A stretch of DNA of 64,000 bases from Lentibacillus kapialis (GCF_014646635.1 NZ_BMNQ01000003.1:62001-126000), one strand, 5' to 3'. Positions 1 through 8,439 are shown, numbered from the stretch's first letter. Made by a program: numbers and translations. Notes: a model not told the origin generated them from the sequence alone.

Positions 1-777
1 CTTGGTTTCAATGTTTCGGTATATATGTCAGTTGATGCGAAACAATGGAAAAAAGATCTGTTGCGTAAAAAAGGTGCACACGTATTGGAATTTCAAGGTG
101 ATTTCAGTGAAGCGATATCTGCAGGCCGCGAACAAACGATGGCGGATCCTAAAGGTTATTTTGTAGATGATGAAGACTCTGAAAATTTATTTTTAGGCTA
201 CAGTGTTGCTGCTCTGAGGCTGAAAGAACAGCTGTATCGGGAAAACATTACCGTTGATGCAGATCATCCGTTATTTGTTTATCTTCCTTGTGGTGTAGGC
301 GGATCACCAGGCGGCATTACCTTTGGGTTGAAACAGGTTTTCGGCGATCATGTTCATTGTTTTTTTGCTGAACCGACTCATTCGCCTTCCGTTCTTATTG
401 GCCTTGCTACCAGGGAGATGGATCGCGTCAGCGTACAAGATTTTGGTATCGATAACCGAACAGAAGCGGATGGGTTGGCTGTCGGAAGACCCTCCCGTTT
501 CGCAACAGCAATCAGTGATCAATTAGTGAGCGGGATTTATACGATAGAAGACAAAGAATTGTACCGGCTGCTGGCCATGCTTGCAGACACTGAAAAAATT
601 TACCTGGAACCATCAGCAACAGCAGGTATAACAGGTCACAGACAGATAGAACCATATGTCAGAGAACATGCTATTGAGCTCAGCAATGCTACTCATATTG
701 CATGGGCGACCGGTGGATCGCTTGTACCTGAAAAAGATATGGAAATATTTTATAATAAAGGGAAACGTCTAATATAG
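1..777 (+). CDS. dsdA: D-serine dehydratase, C-terminal part (gene enters from the left edge)
   Basis: The reading frame is open from base 1, so the gene starts upstream and only about 258 C-terminal residues are visible. D-serine dehydratase is a PLP fold-type II enzyme that turns D-serine into pyruvate and ammonia. Family-typical stretches are [16 protein letters not shown], which fits the glycine-rich phosphate-binding loop, and [15 protein letters not shown] further on. An in-frame ATG at base 25 is internal to the conserved fold and has no ribosome site. The gene is followed 14 bp later by a second fold-type II PLP enzyme, cysK, and the two probably share a transcript. The PLP-binding lysine lies outside the window. 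Assignment rests on recognised sequence pattern; confidence is high for the family. Confidence 0.85.
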   Translation, partial: LGFNVSVYMSVDAKQWKKDLLRKKGAHVLEFQGDFSEAISAGREQTMADPKGYFVDDEDSENLFLGYSVAALRLKEQLYRENITVDADHPLFVYLPCGVGGSPGGITFGLKQVFGDHVHCFFAEPTHSPSVLIGLATREMDRVSVQDFGIDNRTEADGLAVGRPSRFATAISDQLVSGIYTIEDKELYRLLAMLADTEKIYLEPSATAGITGHRQIEPYVREHAIELSNATHIAWATGGSLVPEKDMEIFYNKGKRLI

Positions 778-791
778 GAAGGCTGTTTGAT

Positions 792-1712
792 ATGAACGTG
801 GCACAGAACATAACAGAGCTGATCGGAGAGACCCCGGTTGTAAAGCTTCATCGTATTGTACCGGATAATGCAGCTGATATATTTTTAAAACTGGAATCGT
901 TAAATCCAACCAAAAGTGTTAAAGACCGGGCTGCCTATAACATGATTAAAATGGCAGAAGACAAAGGGCTTATCAAAGCCGGCGCGGCCATTATTGAACC
1001 GACTAGTGGCAACACTGGTATAGGTTTGGCAATGAATGCCGCAGCAAAAGGGTACAGGGCCATTATGGTTATGCCTGATAACAGTACACAGGAACGCCGT
1101 AATATTTTGAAAGCCTTTGGAGCAGAAGTGGTACTAACCCCGAGTGAAGAAAAAATGCCCGGAGCCATTAAAAAAGCTAAAGAATTGAACAGGGAAATAC
1201 CCAATAGTTTTATTCCGCAGCAATTTGAAAATCAGGCTAATCCCGATATCCATCGCAAGACAACAGCCCTGGAAATTTATGAACAGATGGATGGTGAACT
1301 TGACGCATTTGTGGCGACTGCTGGGACGGGTGGAACCATTACCGGAACAGGTGAAATATTAAAGCAAAAGATACCTGATTTGCATATTGCTGTTGCCGAG
1401 CCAAAAGGTTCCCCCGTATTATCGGGTGGCAAACCAGGTTCACATAAGTTAGTTGGCACAAGTCCGGGATTTGTACCGGAGATTTTAAATACGTCCGTTT
1501 ATGATGATATTTTCCAGGTTGTTGATGAAGATGCTGTTAGTATGTTCAAAACACTTCCGCGTAAAGAGGGGATTTTCATTGGCTTATCAGGTGCAGCAGC
1601 TGTTTTTGCAGCTTTAAAAACAGCTAAACGGCTTGGAAAAGGAAAAAAAGTATTATGCATGGCGCCTGATACAGGAGAACGATACTTAAGTATGAATCTT
1701 TTTGACGATTGA
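792..1712 (+). CDS. cysK: cysteine synthase (O-acetylserine sulfhydrylase)
   Basis: 306 residues, the normal length for the family. The enzyme makes L-cysteine from O-acetylserine and sulfide in the cytoplasm using PLP. The PLP lysine is in TKSVKDR (about residue 44), the substrate-binding loop is PTSGNTGIG, and the phosphate-binding glycines are in GTGGTITG. The C-terminal motif that usually reads GISSGAA reads GLSGAAA here, so the second serine is replaced, in the region that contacts the PLP ring nitrogen. A ribosome site AGGAAGG lies 7-8 bases before the ATG, overlapping the end of the D-serine dehydratase gene. A cystathionine beta-synthase-like activity (MccA type) cannot be excluded by sequence alone. 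Confidence 0.85.
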   Translation: MNVAQNITELIGETPVVKLHRIVPDNAADIFLKLESLNPTKSVKDRAAYNMIKMAEDKGLIKAGAAIIEPTSGNTGIGLAMNAAAKGYRAIMVMPDNSTQERRNILKAFGAEVVLTPSEEKMPGAIKKAKELNREIPNSFIPQQFENQANPDIHRKTTALEIYEQMDGELDAFVATAGTGGTITGTGEILKQKIPDLHIAVAEPKGSPVLSGGKPGSHKLVGTSPGFVPEILNTSVYDDIFQVVDEDAVSMFKTLPRKEGIFIGLSGAAAVFAALKTAKRLGKGKKVLCMAPDTGERYLSMNLFDD

Positions 1713-1735
1713 GCAGCATCATGCTGCTCAATTTT
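1711..1735. terminator. hairpin after cysK, possibly bidirectional
   Basis: GAGCAGCA and TGCTGCTC form an 8-bp perfect stem around a 3-base loop, followed by AATTTTAG. It starts inside the cysK stop codon. The T-run is short, so termination may be modest. Confidence 0.7.
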
Positions 1736-1850
1736 AGCGTTCTGGATTTGATTCGCAGTAATATATCCTTGGCAGCCCCCAGTAAAGCCAGCAATCCTGT
1801 ATGAGATATCCACCTATGAAAAGAATCATTTGCCAATCAAGCTGCTTCAT
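1734..1850 (-). CDS. possible 38-residue small protein
   Basis: Short reading frame on the minus strand, convergent with cysK. The ATG at 1850 is preceded by a good ribosome site GGGAGG at 7 bases. The product would start MKQLDWQMILFIGGYLI and is rich in hydrophobic and aromatic residues over residues 5-30, compatible with membrane association, followed by a short polar tail. It ends next to the cysK hairpin. I do not recognise it. Support is only the ribosome site plus composition, so it may be chance. Confidence 0.35.
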   Translation of the reverse strand: MKQLDWQMILFIGGYLIQDCWLYWGLPRIYYCESNPER

Positions 1851-1994
1851 GTCACTGCCTCCCATATTTCCTCTTACTGATCATTCTATTTTTGTATAAA
1901 CCTGTCTAAGAACAGTATTTTAAGGCATCTGTCACGGTTTTTTCCAGTGATGCATACTGTATTGAAGAAGTTTGATTTAGACAGGAGGAGGACC

Positions 1995-2621
1995 ATGTAT
2001 CCGACAAATTCATATTTTCAACACATGTATCCATATGCTTTTTATCCAAGTGATATGCCGCAGCATGTTGCGGCATACAATAGTCGACAGCAGCAAATCA
2101 GTGGTACAGCCACATGGACAGAAGGCGGACAGTTAACCAAATGTGGTATTCCGTGGTCGGATAATCTGTATATGACTACGGCTGTAGGTGAGGATTCCCC
2201 GTATCAATGCGGCCAGACATTACAAATTAGTTACCCTGTCACCGGAAGATCCATTTTAGTGGAAATTGTTGATCAGGTGCCCGGCTACCCGAATAATCGA
2301 CTCAATGTGCATCGTCGGGTTTTTGAAATATTGGGCGCCAATCCCCAGCAGGGTATGATCGATATCCTTATTTTACCTGTTGGACAGATTGGGCAGCAGC
2401 AGTGGGGTAGATATTTGCGTGAAATAACACAAGCAACTTATCCGAACTATAATGTAACGGGCTACAGCTATGTGGGTAAAACAGCAGAATCCGCATCGCG
2501 AACCAAGGAAACATATGAATTCATCCTTAAATCCGGTCAGGAGACAATCACAGTACACACGAGTGTGGTTTATAATCCAAATAATAACCGGATTAATTCA
2601 GTTAATGTAAACGAAGTATAA
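1995..2621 (+). CDS. RlpA-like barrel protein with C-terminal DUF3889-type domain
   Basis: 208 residues from the ATG at 1995, chosen because AGGAGGAGG ends 5 bases upstream; an ATG at 1947 has no such site. The N-terminal 40 residues are rich in Tyr, Gln and Pro. Residues about 40-135 look like a double-psi beta-barrel of the RlpA/expansin kind: a GTATW start, KCGIPW, and a VEIVDQVPGYPNNRLNVHRR segment with the Asp found in that fold. The last 60 residues (YVGKTAESASRTKETYEFIL onward) match the small domain seen in Bacillus DUF3889 proteins. No signal peptide is visible, which is odd for a wall-type barrel. Function unknown; a spore-surface or wall role is a guess. Confidence 0.6.
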   Translation: MYPTNSYFQHMYPYAFYPSDMPQHVAAYNSRQQQISGTATWTEGGQLTKCGIPWSDNLYMTTAVGEDSPYQCGQTLQISYPVTGRSILVEIVDQVPGYPNNRLNVHRRVFEILGANPQQGMIDILILPVGQIGQQQWGRYLREITQATYPNYNVTGYSYVGKTAESASRTKETYEFILKSGQETITVHTSVVYNPNNNRINSVNVNEV

Positions 2622-2652
2622 TTATATTTTAATAACGTCATTTGCTATAAAT

Positions 2653-2733
2653 TGTCCATGGTACGCCGGGTGTGCGGAATAAGCCCTAAAAGGCTGATTT
2701 TTTCCATCCGCCACAAGAACACTACCATGGACA
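2653..2733. other. nested stem-loop element, 81 bp
   Basis: Outer arms TGTCCATGGTA (2653-2663) and TACCATGGACA (2723-2733) are an exact 11-bp inverted repeat. Inside them GTGCGGA (2672-2678) pairs with TCCGCCAC (2707-2714) with one bulged base, and inside that AGCC pairs with GGCT around CTAAAA, followed by a T-run. It could be a structured RNA or a small inverted-repeat element. No coding potential is seen. Confidence 0.5.
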
Positions 2734-2806
2734 CAAACAAGGTCAAGGGTGGTGGTTACCAGGAAACATCTTAAGACTTGAATAGAGATGCAAGCTAGAC
2801 TTTTTT

Positions 2807-2895
2807 ATAACGTCAGAAAGTATAAATGATGGATGACCTTATAAGAAACGCTTCGGCATTCGCTATAAGACGAGGCGAATGCAGGGTTTTCAAAG
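2807..2895 (+). repeat. dispersed repeat family R1, copy 1
   Basis: About 89 bp beginning ATAACGTCAGAAAGTATAAA and containing the family core: CTTCGGCATTCGC, TATAAGACGAG, GCGAATGC, GGGTTTTC. The two arms fold into a hairpin. Copies also lie near 15.2, 26.6, 30.0, 30.9 and 62.0 kb. It is in the gap between two convergent genes. The rest of 2622-3146, apart from the separately listed elements, shows no gene that I can support. Confidence 0.75.
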
Positions 2896-3014
2896 CTATG
2901 AACCGGGCCGGGAGAACCAGAGTAACATCTAAAATTTGAAATTTAGCTCCGCTTTAAGTTTTATTCTAGTTTACATAACATATATTATCAGAAGTTGTAC
3001 GTAAGAAGTTTTTG

Positions 3015-3056
3015 TTTTGTCTCATTATAAAGTATACTATTGATAGTGAGACAAAA
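3015..3056. other. inverted repeat TTTTGTCTCA...TGAGACAAAA
   Basis: Perfect 10-bp arms at 3015-3024 and 3047-3056. A second short inverted repeat ACTAT/ATAGT at 3036-3047 abuts the right arm and contains TATACT. It resembles an operator or a terminus of a small element, but no gene start lies next to it. Confidence 0.35.
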
Positions 3057-3146
3057 AAGCGAAAAATATGCTGCAAAACATTATTTAGGGATTAGTCGGA
3101 CATTCGTTCTTTCTCTATTATTGAGTAAAGCTTAATTTTGGACAGA

Positions 3147-3185
3147 ATAAATAAAAGCAGCCAATATCTTGGCTGCTTTTATTTA
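3147..3185. terminator. terminator of the Rieske oxidoreductase gene
   Basis: AAAGCAGCCA and TGGCTGCTTT form a stem around a short ATATCT loop, with A/T runs on both sides. The stop codon of the minus-strand gene is at its edge. It should work in both directions. Confidence 0.8.
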
Positions 3186-4712
3186 TTCCAATTCTACTTT
3201 GTTCAATGGTTCCTTTGCCGGTCCTTCAATTACTTCACCGGTATAAGAATAACGTGACCCATGACATGGGCAGTCCCAGGTTCGATCACCTGAATTCCAG
3301 TTAACCTCGCAACCAAGGTGTTTGCATGTTGTATCAACACCATACAGTTGGTTATCTTGATCCTTATAGACTCCTGTACGCTTACCTTTTATTCTTGTCA
3401 CTGTCGCCTCATCGGGGTTCAGATCTTTAATAGTGTCGTTGGTATACTCAAGCTTCCCGCCAATCAGATGTTTCGCAACATCAGCATTCATACTGATGAA
3501 ATTTCGCACTGAAGGATCAGCCTTAAGTCGTGAAGGTGTGAACAGGTTGCTATAGGAATTGTCATTACCCAGAATGTGATCGGTTATCGTTTTTGCAGCA
3601 ATTGTACCGTTTGTCATGCCCCATTTGCGATAGCCGGTTGCAACATAAACATTTTCTTCATTCTTTGTAACCGAACCAATATATGGGACCTTGTCAACTG
3701 TTGTTAAGTCTTGTGCTGACCATCTATATACAAACTCGGATATGCCAAATTGCTTTTCGGCATAATCATGAAGAGCTTCATAATGTTTTATTGTTGATTC
3801 ACCCTGCCCTGTCTTATGTTTTTCACCGGCAATCAGCCATAAATCTTCCCCATTCATGCTTGTTGATCTGATTGAACGGGAAGGTGATTCGGCGTTTATA
3901 TACATCCCGCCTGGAAATTTATCCGGTGTTTTGACCGCAATAATGTAAGAGCGTTCCGGATACATTCTGGTCGGATAAAATCCCTGTCCGTCATAAAACG
4001 GATAATGGGATGCCTGAATAACATAATTGCAGTTAATGCGATGTTCATCTCTGGTAATAATCGTTGGATGTTTGTTGTATTCAATGTCCACTGCTGTTGT
4101 GTTTTCATATATTTTCAGACCATTTTTAACAGCCTCATCGATTAGGACTTTTAAATATTTCAGCGGATGAAACTGGGCTTGATTATCCATTTTCAGGGCA
4201 GATTTTACCGATATATTAAGCGGCATGCTGTTTACTAATTCACCTGGTATATCAAGTTCTTCGTATGCTTTCTTTTCCTTTTCCAGTTGGTACACATACT
4301 CCTGTGAATTTGTGAAAATATACGCATCTTCCTGGCTATAATCACAGTCTATACGGTGTGTTTTTATAGTATCTTCTATGAACGTTTTAGCTTCCATACA
4401 TGCCTGATAATACAAGGATGCTTTCTCTTTTCCAAAGTGCTGAATGAATTCATCATAAATCATACCGTGCTGTGCAGTGATTTTGGCTGTAGTATGACCT
4501 GTTACCCCATTTAATAGACTTCCTGCATCGATAAGTGTGACGTTAATGCCTTCTTTACAGAGCAAATAAGCTGCTGTAACACCTGTGATTCCACCTCCAA
4601 CAATTGCTGTGTCTGTTTTAACAGATTCATTCAAATTCGGAAATTCTGGAGGTGAAACAAAATCTCTCCAGAAGGCTTGTGGAAATTGTGGCATATTTAC
4701 AGAGTTTGACAT
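3183..4712 (-). CDS. FAD-dependent oxidoreductase with C-terminal Rieske [2Fe-2S] domain
   Basis: About 509 residues. The N-terminus has a Rossmann FAD-binding motif of the DAO superfamily (IVGGGITGVTAAYLL, about residues 37-51), and the C-terminal 90 residues are a Rieske domain with both ligand pairs: CKHLGC and CPCHGSRY. A DAO-type dehydrogenase joined to a Rieske domain is a known bacterial arrangement; the substrate is unknown. The start was set at the ATG at 4712, which has AAAGGA 8 bases upstream. An ATG 9 bases earlier overlaps that ribosome site. A family R2 repeat begins only 21 bp upstream of the start, so the promoter must lie inside or beyond the repeat. Single gene, ended by a strong terminator. 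Confidence 0.8.
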   Translation of the reverse strand: MSNSVNMPQFPQAFWRDFVSPPEFPNLNESVKTDTAIVGGGITGVTAAYLLCKEGINVTLIDAGSLLNGVTGHTTAKITAQHGMIYDEFIQHFGKEKASLYYQACMEAKTFIEDTIKTHRIDCDYSQEDAYIFTNSQEYVYQLEKEKKAYEELDIPGELVNSMPLNISVKSALKMDNQAQFHPLKYLKVLIDEAVKNGLKIYENTTAVDIEYNKHPTIITRDEHRINCNYVIQASHYPFYDGQGFYPTRMYPERSYIIAVKTPDKFPGGMYINAESPSRSIRSTSMNGEDLWLIAGEKHKTGQGESTIKHYEALHDYAEKQFGISEFVYRWSAQDLTTVDKVPYIGSVTKNEENVYVATGYRKWGMTNGTIAAKTITDHILGNDNSYSNLFTPSRLKADPSVRNFISMNADVAKHLIGGKLEYTNDTIKDLNPDEATVTRIKGKRTGVYKDQDNQLYGVDTTCKHLGCEVNWNSGDRTWDCPCHGSRYSYTGEVIEGPAKEPLNKVELE

Positions 4713-4733
4713 AACATCCATCCTTTCATGTAC

Positions 4734-4973
4734 CTAGGAGCCTTGGACAAAAGTGGTTTTATTAAGAAAAAATCCGAACTAATTAGAGTGTATACACCGC
4801 TTCGGAAATATACTTCGCGTATCTTAGGGCGGCTGGTGATCCTCCTCGAACTCCGATTTGCGGGTTCTCACCGAGGCCTATCCTGCCGCGGGAGTCTACG
4901 TATATTTCCCCCGCTAAAGCGGGATATCGTCTGTCTTAGTATTGTACATCTTAGTTATGTCCAAGCCTTCTAG
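4734..4973 (+). repeat. dispersed repeat family R2, copy 1 (240 bp)
   Basis: Begins CTAGGAGCCTTGGACA and ends TGTCCAAGCCTTCTAG, so the ends are imperfect inverted repeats. Inside, GGAAATATAC and GTATATTTCC arms and GGTGA/TCACC arms show that the element is largely self-complementary. Related copies lie near 26.8-27.0, 31.6 and 35.5-35.8 kb. The open frame across it is an artefact. With 4974-5040 it fills the gap between the oxidoreductase and telA; nothing else is seen there. Confidence 0.85.
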
Positions 4974-5040
4974 GGCGTTTTGTTTCTATTTTCACACACT
5001 GATGAATATTTATTCGCGGTTATAATTGGTTGAGGACAAT

Positions 5041-5071
5041 AAAAAAATCGGGGAGTTCACCCGATTTTTTT
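5041..5071 (-). terminator. terminator of the xpaC-telA pair
   Basis: AAATCGGG and CCCGATTT flank GAGTTCA, with long A and T runs on the two sides, directly beyond the telA stop codon. Confidence 0.85.
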
Positions 5072-6230
5072 ATTTTAATTCCATTAATTTAGTTTTCAGT
5101 TCATTTTCCATATCCGTCAGTTCTTTTTCGGCTTGATAACGTTTCTCTCTTCCATCTGTTTGAATCTGTATGGTTTCTTCTATTGTAGTCAGTAAGCTCT
5201 CCTGCGTTTGTTTTAACGTCTCGATATCCACAAGCCCACGTTCGTTCTCTTTTGCTGTTTCGATCGAATTGGTTTTGAGCATTTCGGAATTTTTTAAAAG
5301 CAGGTCATTTGTCGTTTGGGAAACTTGCTTCTGGGCCTCCATCGCATGACGCTGCCGGATAAGGGTAAGCGCAATGGCAATTTGATTTTTCCATAGCGGT
5401 ATTGCTGTTAAGATAGATGATTGGATTTTTTCGACCAGAGCTTGATTTGTATTTTGGATCAGCCGAATTTGTGGTGCGGCTTGGGTTGTGATTTGACGGC
5501 TCAACTTTAGATCATGTATACGTTTGTCAAGACGTTCAGCAAATTGCATCGTGTCATTCACTTCCTGCACATCCATCTGGTTGCCGGATTGTTCCGCCTT
5601 TTCCTTTAATTGAGGAATGAGCTCTGTTTCCAGTTTGTTACGTTTCATCTCACCAGCTGCAATGTAGATATTAAGTGCATCAAAGTATTCTTTGTTCTTG
5701 TCAAATACCTGCTGCAGTAAGTCATTGTCTTTCGTAAGTACATTTTTGTAGTTATCAAGTTTGACACTGATCCTGTCAATTTGTGCACCGGTTTTTTGGT
5801 ATCGGGATAAAATTTCGTTTATAGAGTTCGATATCTTGCCGAACATACGTGTTAAAATACCACGTTTCTCCGGTTTCAACTCATCCGGATTGACCTCATC
5901 CAATTTTTTCATCAGATGTTCCAGTATATCGCCAATTTCACCTGTTTCATTTTTTTGCACATGTTCCAGCATTGAATGTGAAAAATCGAGTAGTTTGGAT
6001 TGTGCCTCGGTTCCATATTGGGTGATGGATTGATAATTGTTGTGATCAATCTGATCAGCAAGCTGCAGTGCTTTTTGCCGGCTTTCTTCAGGCAGTTTAT
6101 CGAGCAGTTCGTTTGGATTGTTTTTTTCGTTTTCATTATCGCTTTGGGTTTCCTGTTCTCCAAAAGGATTTGTATGCCTTGATAAGTCGTCGATGTCAGT
6201 CGATTGTTTTGAAGCGTTTTGTTTATTCAT
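5070..6230 (-). CDS. telA: TelA-family toxic-anion resistance protein
   Basis: 386 residues, the usual size for TelA/KlaA/YceH proteins. The sequence is almost all helix: a charged, Asn/Asp-rich first 50 residues, then long coiled-coil stretches (for example [19 protein letters not shown]) and the family segment [20 protein letters not shown] near residue 280. There is no signal peptide or membrane segment. The family is tied to tellurite and other stress resistance, with unknown biochemistry. The ATG overlaps the stop of the upstream xpaC gene by 4 bases (ATGA), so translation of the two is probably coupled. Same pairing as in other Firmicutes (xpaC-yceH-like). Confidence 0.85.
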   Translation of the reverse strand: MNKQNASKQSTDIDDLSRHTNPFGEQETQSDNENEKNNPNELLDKLPEESRQKALQLADQIDHNNYQSITQYGTEAQSKLLDFSHSMLEHVQKNETGEIGDILEHLMKKLDEVNPDELKPEKRGILTRMFGKISNSINEILSRYQKTGAQIDRISVKLDNYKNVLTKDNDLLQQVFDKNKEYFDALNIYIAAGEMKRNKLETELIPQLKEKAEQSGNQMDVQEVNDTMQFAERLDKRIHDLKLSRQITTQAAPQIRLIQNTNQALVEKIQSSILTAIPLWKNQIAIALTLIRQRHAMEAQKQVSQTTNDLLLKNSEMLKTNSIETAKENERGLVDIETLKQTQESLLTTIEETIQIQTDGREKRYQAEKELTDMENELKTKLMELK

Positions 6231-6871
6231 TTAAATGCCCCACTTTCGTCTTTTTTTGCTTGTCTAAATGTCTGATTGGCCACATCCAGTTCAAATTGCA
6301 GTGTATTGATATCGTTATGGAGCATCACGTGCAGATCCTTTTTGATAATGTTGTTCAATTCGGTAATCGTTTGACGTGTTTCTTTTAGGGATTTATTCAT
6401 TTCCTTTGAACGGGATGGCTGTGATTTCAAATATGCATATTTCTCCATTAAGGCTACAAGCGAGTCTAAATGTTTATAATAAAACGGTTCCGCCTGATAA
6501 AATCGATGTGGTTCTTTTTTGGTGTTAGCGTATATTTTCCGCACTGTTACAAGTAATTCGATATATTGTTTAGCCTGCTTCCAGCTACGAACACTTTTTA
6601 AAGTTCGCTGTAGGCGTTTTATTTTTTCGTTTGCTTCTATAAGATTTTCCTTAATATACTTATACTCTTTCCGAGTTAATCCCGTTTGTCTTAGAAAGCG
6701 GTAATGCATAAGCAGTTTGGTCAGCAAATAACCGGCACCCCCGCTGATAATAGCATACAAGCTTGACATCAAAAACGCAGTATTGTAAGCAAAAAAACAT
6801 AGCAAGCCTGTCAGAATGGCTGTTGAAGTACCGATTGTTGTTTGTAATATAAAATTAAAAAGTCGTCGCAT
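6227..6871 (-). CDS. xpaC: XpaC-family membrane-anchored protein
   Basis: 214 residues. Two hydrophobic segments near the N-terminus (about 10-30 and 33-55) are followed by a long cytoplasmic helical region with basic and acidic runs. This matches the XpaC family, named for hydrolysis of an indolyl phosphate dye in B. subtilis but without proven enzyme activity. It is the first gene of the xpaC-telA operon, with a sigma-A type promoter about 45-75 bp upstream. The pairing with TelA suggests that it anchors or works with that coiled-coil protein; this is inference. Confidence 0.75.
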   Translation of the reverse strand: MRRLFNFILQTTIGTSTAILTGLLCFFAYNTAFLMSSLYAIISGGAGYLLTKLLMHYRFLRQTGLTRKEYKYIKENLIEANEKIKRLQRTLKSVRSWKQAKQYIELLVTVRKIYANTKKEPHRFYQAEPFYYKHLDSLVALMEKYAYLKSQPSRSKEMNKSLKETRQTITELNNIIKKDLHVMLHNDINTLQFELDVANQTFRQAKKDESGAFK

Positions 6872-6916
6872 GTTTGTCAGCTCCCATTAATGCTTTCTGC
6901 TGCCACCGTCAAGTCT

Positions 6917-6945
6917 ATATTATCATTACGTACATATACGTCCAA
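6917..6945 (-). promoter_or_regulatory. sigma-A type promoter for xpaC-telA
   Basis: On the minus strand TTGGAC, 17 bases, then TAATAT. The -10 ends about 45 bp before the xpaC start codon. Confidence 0.55.
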
Positions 6946-7020
6946 AAGTTTCACATTTCTATTTTAGTAGCTTTTGCATCATTTTACAGTTTTGCAGTCA
7001 ATGGCTATTATTTCCAACTA

Positions 7021-7060
7021 AAAAAGAACCGAAAACATCTTTTGCTTTCGGTCCTTTTTG
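7021..7060 (-). terminator. terminator of the nar operon
   Basis: Minus strand: GGACCGAAAGC and a complementary GTTTTCGGTTC arm around AAAAGAT, followed by a T-run. It lies just beyond the narI stop codon. Confidence 0.8.
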
Positions 7061-7069
7061 ATTCAACTA

Positions 7070-7765
7070 TTAGCTGCTTCTTTTTTTATACTGTGCTCTT
7101 GAACGATACTGTTGCGGTGCTCTGGTCGTATATGCTACTGGGATGCTGTAGAAATGTATAAGCCGTGTAAATGGTATTGATGCAAACAAACCGAAAGCAA
7201 GCAGTGTATGCAGTTTAAAAATAAACGGTATATTCGTCATCAATTCATACTGCGGATTTAAGATAAATAAACTTCTGAACCACGGTCCGATAGCTGTACG
7301 GTAGTCAAATTCTTCGGGTGTAAAATTACCGAATACAGTGATATAGGTACCGATAGCTGCGATGACCAAAAGAGCAATGACAGAATAGAAATCTGCAAAT
7401 GTGGCATGCACTCTGACAGGGTCAAACACGATCTTACGGATCAAGAGAATAATCAGTCCTGCGACCATCACGATGCCCGCCAGCGAACCACCATAAACAG
7501 CACCCATATGGTACAAGTCATCCGACACTCCTATTGCATCGTAAAAACTCATTGGAATAACAATGCCCATTATGTGACCAAAAAAAGCAAAAATTATTCC
7601 CCAATGAAATAAAGGCGAACCGAATCGCAGCCATTTTTTTTCAAAGAATTCAGTAGACGGGGCAGCCCACGTCAGTTGGCGAAAGGCAAATCGGTATAAT
7701 AAGCCAAGAATCATAATTGTTAAGCTAGCATAAGGGAAAATAACCCACCAGAAAATATCACTCAC
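7070..7765 (-). CDS. narI: respiratory nitrate reductase, gamma subunit (cytochrome b)
   Basis: 231 residues with five hydrophobic segments, the usual NarI pattern. NarI oxidises menaquinol at the membrane and passes electrons through two b hemes to NarH. His residues in the first and last helices (HWGIIFAFFGH, FKLHTLLAFG, RLIHFYSIP) fit the heme ligands. The start codon is GTG, with AAGGAGGG 6 bases upstream. It is the last gene of the nar operon, separated from narJ by a 71-bp spacer that can fold into a hairpin. Confidence 0.93.
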   Translation of the reverse strand: MSDIFWWVIFPYASLTIMILGLLYRFAFRQLTWAAPSTEFFEKKWLRFGSPLFHWGIIFAFFGHIMGIVIPMSFYDAIGVSDDLYHMGAVYGGSLAGIVMVAGLIILLIRKIVFDPVRVHATFADFYSVIALLVIAAIGTYITVFGNFTPEEFDYRTAIGPWFRSLFILNPQYELMTNIPFIFKLHTLLAFGLFASIPFTRLIHFYSIPVAYTTRAPQQYRSRAQYKKRSS

Positions 7766-7782
7766 ACGTTAACCCTCCTTTA

Positions 7783-7836
7783 GGCAAGGGCAAGCCAGCG
7801 GAAGGTTCAAACCTTCATCACTGACAGGCTCCTTGC
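7783..7836. other. hairpin in the narJ-narI spacer
   Basis: An inner stem GAAGGT-TCAA-ACCTTC is enclosed by AGCC/GGCT and GCAAG/CTTGC pairs. The fold fills nearly the whole spacer between narJ and the narI ribosome site and has no T-run, so it looks like an mRNA processing or stability element, not a terminator. Confidence 0.45.
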
Positions 7837-8439
7837 TTAACCATACATGATTGGATACGGCAACTCTTCCAAATCTGCTTCTTCTCGTTCAAATTCCAAT
7901 TTTTGAATTTCCTGTTTGGTAGGCTGTGGAAACACCGTCTCCATTAAAAGATATAAAAAGTTGAAATACGGGTTTTCATCAGGTAGATTGTTCATGATTC
8001 GCTGGACAGCAACTGCAAGACGCCTCACTAACCGTTCATAATCCTGAGTTTCTTCAGCAACAGCCAGAAATTCAAACAGCATTGGAATATAATCAGCCAA
8101 ATCTTCATCGATTCTTTCATATCCAGCCTGATTTATAATTTTTTGTAATCTGATTAGAGCGGCTCCCCTTTTGTTGCTGTCGCCAAGCTCATGCGCGGTC
8201 AAATAAAGACCGTTTTTAGCTCTCAGATCGAATGTTGATACATATAGCTTCTTGAGGTCTTCAATCATGAAGAGATTGAAGGTTGTTACAATGGTTTTTA
8301 GTCTGTTGTGAAGTTCTATAGATGTTATATTGTCCTCAATGCACTCGTAAATATCATTTAGGTCATGGCGGAAACCATCAGCCGGATATGCCAGCAATCG
8401 AGACCCTATTACAAGTAGCGTACGTTCCTGGCTCTCCAT
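7837..8439 (-). CDS. narJ: nitrate reductase assembly chaperone
   Basis: 200 residues. NarJ belongs to the TorD/DmsD/NarJ chaperone family and holds the NarGH complex until the molybdenum cofactor and hemes are in place; it is not part of the final enzyme. The all-helix sequence contains family-like stretches such as YVSTFDL, ADYIPMLFEFLA and NPYFNFLYLL. The C-terminus is acidic. The ATG shares one base with the narH stop codon (TAATG), so the two are translationally coupled. Position between narH and narI is the standard order. Confidence 0.9.
   Translation of the reverse strand: MESQERTLLVIGSRLLAYPADGFRHDLNDIYECIEDNITSIELHNRLKTIVTTFNLFMIEDLKKLYVSTFDLRAKNGLYLTAHELGDSNKRGAALIRLQKIINQAGYERIDEDLADYIPMLFEFLAVAEETQDYERLVRRLAVAVQRIMNNLPDENPYFNFLYLLMETVFPQPTKQEIQKLEFEREEADLEELPYPIMYG

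Noticed and set aside
4728-4973. 81-residue open frame
   Set aside because: It coincides with repeat R2; the frame is not kept in the other copies and there is no ribosome site.
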